This document shows positions 31,766 through 35,226 of a stretch of DNA of 35,226 nt, one piece after another (the stretch's first letter is position 1; every line of letters begins with the position of its first letter). A program made the position numbers and the translations under genes. Origin of the DNA: Candidatus Binataceae bacterium (GTDB lineage: Bacteria; Desulfobacterota; Binatia; Binatales; Binataceae); the NCBI GenBank assembly GCA_030038355.1, contig JASHPB010000301.1:1-35226 (forward strand), given 5' to 3'. The notes below the pieces were generated by a model. The model made no database searches. It had not been told where the DNA came from and worked only from the letters and a program-made list of their open reading frames with translations.

Positions 31766-32722
31766 CTACGCCTGGAAGTAGCGGCGCGGATTCTCCACCA
31801 TCAGGGTGTGAATCTTCGTTTCGCTTACGCCCGCTCGTTTTAGTGACGGCACGATGTTCTTGAATACGTGCGTTGGCGTCCAGTTCTCGATCTTCCTCGC
31901 CAAATCTGGCGGAAGTTCCATGCCGCGGCCGAGCCAGCATGCGACGGTGTCGTGCGAGAGCACGAGCTGCGATTCGTAACCGACGCCGATGAGGCCAATC
32001 AGAGCCGCAAGGCGGAGCTTGTCCGGATGCAGGAAATCGAGGCCGAAGCGATCGAAGCCGAGAGTGCATCCGCGGTCCAGCATGTCCGTGTGGTAGCGCA
32101 AATCCGAGGCGCCGCAGCTATGCCCGATGATCACGTGGCTTAGGTCGACGCCCTCCGAGGCGAAGATATCGAGCTGCTCGCGGCCCATCGTGCCATCCTC
32201 GGTATGCGTCGTGATCGGCACACCCGTCTTCTTGTGCGCGCGCGAAGCGGCGCGCAGGCACGTATCTTCGTACTTCGTCACCTGGCCTTTGCCGGTGGCG
32301 CACTTGATGATGCCGGCGCGAATGCCGGTCGTGCCGATGCCCTTTTGAATCTCGCTCACGTACACGTCCGCGATGTCATCGACGGAGCGCTGTTTGAAAT
32401 AGGCGGTGTTGCCGAGGTCTTCCTTGTAAAGTCCGGTCGCGCAGATGATGTTGACGCCGGTCGCGTCGGCTACCTCGGCCATAAAGGTCACGTCGCGCCC
32501 GATGTCCATCGGGCAGGGATCGACGAAGCTCTTGAGCCCGAGGTCGCGTACCTCTTTGAGCCGCTCGATGCAGTTCTTGAGTGCCACCTTGCGGTCGAAG
32601 CGGGGCGCCGCGCAATCCAGCTCCCATCCGGCCCATCCGATCAGCAGATGCTCATGCATCAGGGTGGTGCCGAGCTGCTCGGGAGACATGGTTCCGGTAA
32701 CTGTATTGATAGATGTCGCCAT
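31766..32722 (-). CDS. Phosphotriesterase family (amidohydrolase) protein
   Basis: A 318-aa binuclear-metal TIM-barrel hydrolase. Metal ligands are visible: His23 and His25 (LMHEHLLIG), a carbamylated-Lys candidate Lys140 (GIIKCATG), His173 (TTHTEDG), His201 (IIGHSCGA) and Asp258 (VLSHDTVA). The family includes organophosphate hydrolases, quorum-quenching lactonases and many uncharacterised esterases, so the substrate is open. The ATG at 32722 is preferred, with AGGAG 8 bases upstream; the GTG at 32731 would be too close to that site. It is monocistronic and ends in TAG facing the hairpin. Confidence 0.93.
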   Translation of the reverse strand: MATSINTVTGTMSPEQLGTTLMHEHLLIGWAGWELDCAAPRFDRKVALKNCIERLKEVRDLGLKSFVDPCPMDIGRDVTFMAEVADATGVNIICATGLYKEDLGNTAYFKQRSVDDIADVYVSEIQKGIGTTGIRAGIIKCATGKGQVTKYEDTCLRAASRAHKKTGVPITTHTEDGTMGREQLDIFASEGVDLSHVIIGHSCGASDLRYHTDMLDRGCTLGFDRFGLDFLHPDKLRLAALIGLIGVGYESQLVLSHDTVACWLGRGMELPPDLARKIENWTPTHVFKNIVPSLKRAGVSETKIHTLMVENPRRYFQA

Positions 32723-32807
32723 GGCGGGCACTCCTTTCGCGTATCGTGCGTCGCAGCCTCGACCTTAGTCCCCGGACTCGGAAGGCGTCAAACGAGCATG
32801 CGCCGCT

Positions 32808-33356
32808 TCAGCCTTGGCGAGGCTTTTCGTGCGAGGAGCCGAACAGAGTGCCGATAACAATCAGGGCGACGCCGATCGAAATCGCACTGTCGGCGACGTT
32901 GAACACGGGCCAGTTCAGGTCGTAATAGTGCGCGCGGATGAAATCTATCACCTGGAAGCCGCGCGTCAGCCGATCAATCAGGTTGCCGGCGGCGCCGGCC
33001 AGGATCAGCGCGAATGCGATCGAAGTCAGATCGATCCGCTCGCACTGAGCGAGCAGCACGATAAGTACGATGATCGCGATCGCGATAAACGTCACCAGCA
33101 GCCCGATACGCATCCACGGCGGCATGGTCGCGAACATACTGAACGCGGCGCCGGGATTTCGCGTGAACGTAAGGTCCAGATAGTGCCGAATCAGGGTGAT
33201 GTTCCCGTACAGGTCCATCCGTGAGCTGACAAGTAGCTTCGTCACCTGGTCGAGGACAACGATTGGAATCGTCAGGAAGAGGAGAAGGCGCCAGAACGGA
33301 CGGCGGCCCGAGGGCGGCGCGCTCTCTTCGGCGGCAACGGCCACTTCGGCGCTCAC
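32808..33356 (-). CDS. lspA: Lipoprotein signal peptidase (signal peptidase II)
   Basis: A 182-aa inner-membrane aspartic protease that cleaves prolipoproteins. It has four hydrophobic helices, VLDQVTKLLV at the first, FTRNPGAAFSMF, and the catalytic Asp pair in AAGNLIDRLTRG and NVADSAISIG. The start is a GTG at 33356, 4 bases after the ileS stop (TGA-CCTC-GTG); a longer frame lies over ileS. The soluble N-terminal lead of about 25 residues is a little long for the family. ileS-lspA is a very common gene pair. Confidence 0.95.
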   Translation of the reverse strand: MSAEVAVAAEESAPPSGRRPFWRLLLFLTIPIVVLDQVTKLLVSSRMDLYGNITLIRHYLDLTFTRNPGAAFSMFATMPPWMRIGLLVTFIAIAIIVLIVLLAQCERIDLTSIAFALILAGAAGNLIDRLTRGFQVIDFIRAHYYDLNWPVFNVADSAISIGVALIVIGTLFGSSHEKPRQG

Positions 33357-33360
33357 GAGG

Positions 33361-35226
33361 TCAGGCTCGCACCACGGCGCGGCACCGCGGGCATAGCTCC
33401 GGGTCGCCGCCGTCGTCGAAGTAGCACCAGCATCGTTGGCACTTGATTCCCGGCGCATGGATGCCGGCGATTGCCAGCGACGGCGATTCCGGATTGCCGG
33501 CGATCCTGTAGAAGGTACCTTGGTTGGAGAAATCATCGGCCTCGGCCGAGCCTCGCAAATCCGCGATTTGCCGGAGTTCGTCGGGGCCGAGAATCCAGAC
33601 GCTCGACACGATCAAAAGTTCCTTGAGCTCGTCGACGACTTCGTTTAGCGCAACGAGCGGTGACACCAGATGCAGTCCGAGCGCGGCATCGAGTGGCGCG
33701 CCAATGACTTTTTCCTGGCGCATTTTCTCGAGCACCTTGAGCGCTTCGTCGCGGATTCCGAGCAGCCACTCCCACTTCTTTTCGAGCTCTGCGTCGCGCC
33801 ACTCCGGATGGACGGGATTTAGCGTCAGCAGATGAACACTCTCAACGCGCTCACCCGGGACGTACGAATAAACCTCGTCGGCGGTGTACGGAATGATCGG
33901 CGCGAGCATCCTGACGAGACTATCGAGGATGATGAAGAGCGCGGTCTGCGCCGAGCGGCGCTCGCGCGACTTTGCGCCGTCGCAGTAGAGACGGTCGCGC
34001 GCGACATCGATATAGAGCGAGCTCAAATCGACGACGACAAAATTTTGCATCGCCTGGTGCGCCGCCTGGAAATCGAACGCCTCGTAGGCGCGCCACACGT
34101 CGTCCTTCAGCGTCTCGAGGCGCGCCAGGACGTAGCGATCGAACTCCAGCATCGAGGAGTACTCGACCGGGTCGCGTGCCGGATCGAAGTCGGCGAGGTT
34201 GCCGAGCATGTAGCGGCAGGTGTTGCGAATCTTGCGATACGACTCGCCGACCGCAGCGTAAATCGTATCGCCGAGCGCGATCTCGGTCGTGTAGTCGAGC
34301 GACGCATACACTAGCCGCAGCACGTCGGCGCCGATTCGGTTCACCACCTCGACTGCGTCGGGCGAGTTGCCGAGCGACTTCGACATCTTGCGGCCCTTCT
34401 CATCGACGGTGAGTCCGTGATTGATCACGCTGCCGAAGGGCGCCCTGCCGCGTTCCGCCACCGAGCATACGAGCGACGAGCCGAACCATCCGCGCGCCTG
34501 CTCAACGGCTTCGAGGTACGCATCTGCTGGCCATCGGAGTTCAGGGCGCTCCGCGAGCACTGCGTTCTGCGACGAGCCGGAATCGAACCAGACGTCCAGG
34601 ACGTCTTCTTCCTTTTCAAACTTGTCGCTGCCGCACTTTCCGCACGCGAGCCCGGGCGCGGCGAAATCAGCAGCTGGCCGCGCGAACCAGGCGTCGGAAC
34701 CTTCGCGCCGGAAGATTTCCTCGACCCGCTTCATCGTTTCGACATCGAGCACTACTTCCGCGCAGTTCGCACAGCGGAGCGCTGGAATCGGCACGCCCCA
34801 GGCGCGTTGGCGCGAGAGCGTCCAGTCGGGGCGCGTCTCGGTCATGTTGCGGATTCGGTCGCGCGACCACGGCGGCACCCATTTCACCGCGTCGATCGCC
34901 TCGACGATTCGCGAGCGCAGATTTTCGTGGTCGATATTCAGAAACCACTGCTCCGTCGCGCGGAAGATGAGCGGATTGTGGCATCGCCAGCAATGCGGGT
35001 AGCTGTGCTTGTACTGGTGCGCGTGCAGCAGCACGCCGGCACCGCGCAGATACTCGACGATCGCGTCGTTGGCCTTGAACACGTTCTGGCCCGCCCACTC
35101 GGGAACGTCCTTGGTGAAGAGACCCTGGTTATCGACGGGAGTGTAGGGCGTGAGGCCGTAGCGCGTGCCAACGACGAAATCCTCGTAGCCGTGGCCCGGA
35201 GCCGTATGCACGAGGCCCGTGCCGGT
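33361..35226 (-). CDS. ileS: Isoleucyl-tRNA synthetase, C-terminal two thirds (partial, runs off right edge)
   Basis: Class I aminoacyl-tRNA synthetase. The fragment enters at TGTGLVHTAPGHGYEDF, part of the editing (CP1) domain. The catalytic half follows: SRQRAWGVPIPALRC, DVWFDSGSS, the lysine loop KGRKMSKSLGN, then the helical anticodon-binding domain. The C-terminal zinc module is IKCQRCWCYFDDGGDPELC with PRC. The HIGH motif and start are outside the window. An internal Cys cluster (RCANCAEVV and GKCGSDKF) is the other zinc site. The stop is TGA at 33361-33363, 4 bases before lspA. Confidence 0.97.
   Translation of the reverse strand, partial: TGTGLVHTAPGHGYEDFVVGTRYGLTPYTPVDNQGLFTKDVPEWAGQNVFKANDAIVEYLRGAGVLLHAHQYKHSYPHCWRCHNPLIFRATEQWFLNIDHENLRSRIVEAIDAVKWVPPWSRDRIRNMTETRPDWTLSRQRAWGVPIPALRCANCAEVVLDVETMKRVEEIFRREGSDAWFARPAADFAAPGLACGKCGSDKFEKEEDVLDVWFDSGSSQNAVLAERPELRWPADAYLEAVEQARGWFGSSLVCSVAERGRAPFGSVINHGLTVDEKGRKMSKSLGNSPDAVEVVNRIGADVLRLVYASLDYTTEIALGDTIYAAVGESYRKIRNTCRYMLGNLADFDPARDPVEYSSMLEFDRYVLARLETLKDDVWRAYEAFDFQAAHQAMQNFVVVDLSSLYIDVARDRLYCDGAKSRERRSAQTALFIILDSLVRMLAPIIPYTADEVYSYVPGERVESVHLLTLNPVHPEWRDAELEKKWEWLLGIRDEALKVLEKMRQEKVIGAPLDAALGLHLVSPLVALNEVVDELKELLIVSSVWILGPDELRQIADLRGSAEADDFSNQGTFYRIAGNPESPSLAIAGIHAPGIKCQRCWCYFDDGGDPELCPRCRAVVRA

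Overview
The window looks like a piece of a GC-rich, Gram-negative soil or groundwater bacterium. Lipoprotein, porin, periplasmic cytochrome and cupredoxin genes point to an outer membrane and a respiring periplasm. The mix of Baeyer-Villiger monooxygenase, acyl-CoA synthetase, phosphotriesterase-family hydrolase, phytanoyl-CoA-type dioxygenase, DUF169 and AAA/TPR-type cyclase fragments would suit an uncultured lineage near the old Deltaproteobacteria (for example Binatota), but this is inference from gene content only. No 16S rRNA gene is present.

Layout. 1-2.2 kb: a reverse-strand 5'-truncated cyclase/TPR-type protein meets a 5'-truncated, frameshifted catalase, followed by a frameshifted ECF sigma factor. 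2.2-8.1 kb: intact catabolic genes (SDR, alpha/beta hydrolase, 3-hydroxyisobutyrate-dehydrogenase-like enzyme, ketopantoate-reductase-like enzyme, acyl-CoA synthetase). 8.2-11.0 kb: a visibly less GC-rich block with a small lipoprotein, a cupredoxin, a monohaem cytochrome c and a heavily decayed porin gene. 11.3-17.3 kb: Baeyer-Villiger monooxygenase, a secreted protein with an internal duplication, a GT39-like membrane glycosyltransferase, a bacterial pentameric ligand-gated ion channel (pLGIC) and a PhyH-like dioxygenase. 17.5-28.3 kb, all reverse: glnB with a textbook terminator, an NTF2-like protein, plsY, tRNA-Pro(CGG), a small exported protein, rpe, DUF169, a DinB gene with an in-frame amber codon, rsmB, fmt, def, an alpha/beta hydrolase and priA. 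This is the familiar priA-def-fmt-rsmB-rpe housekeeping cluster with extra genes inserted. 28.4-31.3 kb, forward: aroC-aroK-aroB (shikimate pathway). 31.3-35.2 kb: a solitary helix-turn-helix regulator with a palindrome upstream, a phosphotriesterase-family hydrolase, lspA and the 3' part of ileS, which runs off the right edge.

How the genes work together. The reverse housekeeping block handles replication restart, N-terminal formyl/Met processing, 16S rRNA methylation, the pentose phosphate pathway and phospholipid synthesis, with translational coupling (ATGA, GTGA, TTGA overlaps). The aro genes form one overlapping operon. The 2.9-8.1 kb genes look like a route that activates and oxidises branched or hydroxylated acids. 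The items most worth a second look are the pLGIC, the decayed porin beside an intact cytochrome/cupredoxin pair, the catalase/cyclase junction, the amber codon in DinB, the CxxCH insertion in shikimate kinase and the duplicated-motif secreted protein. Frameshifts concentrate in the first 11 kb, so the question of true gene decay versus assembly error should be settled first.
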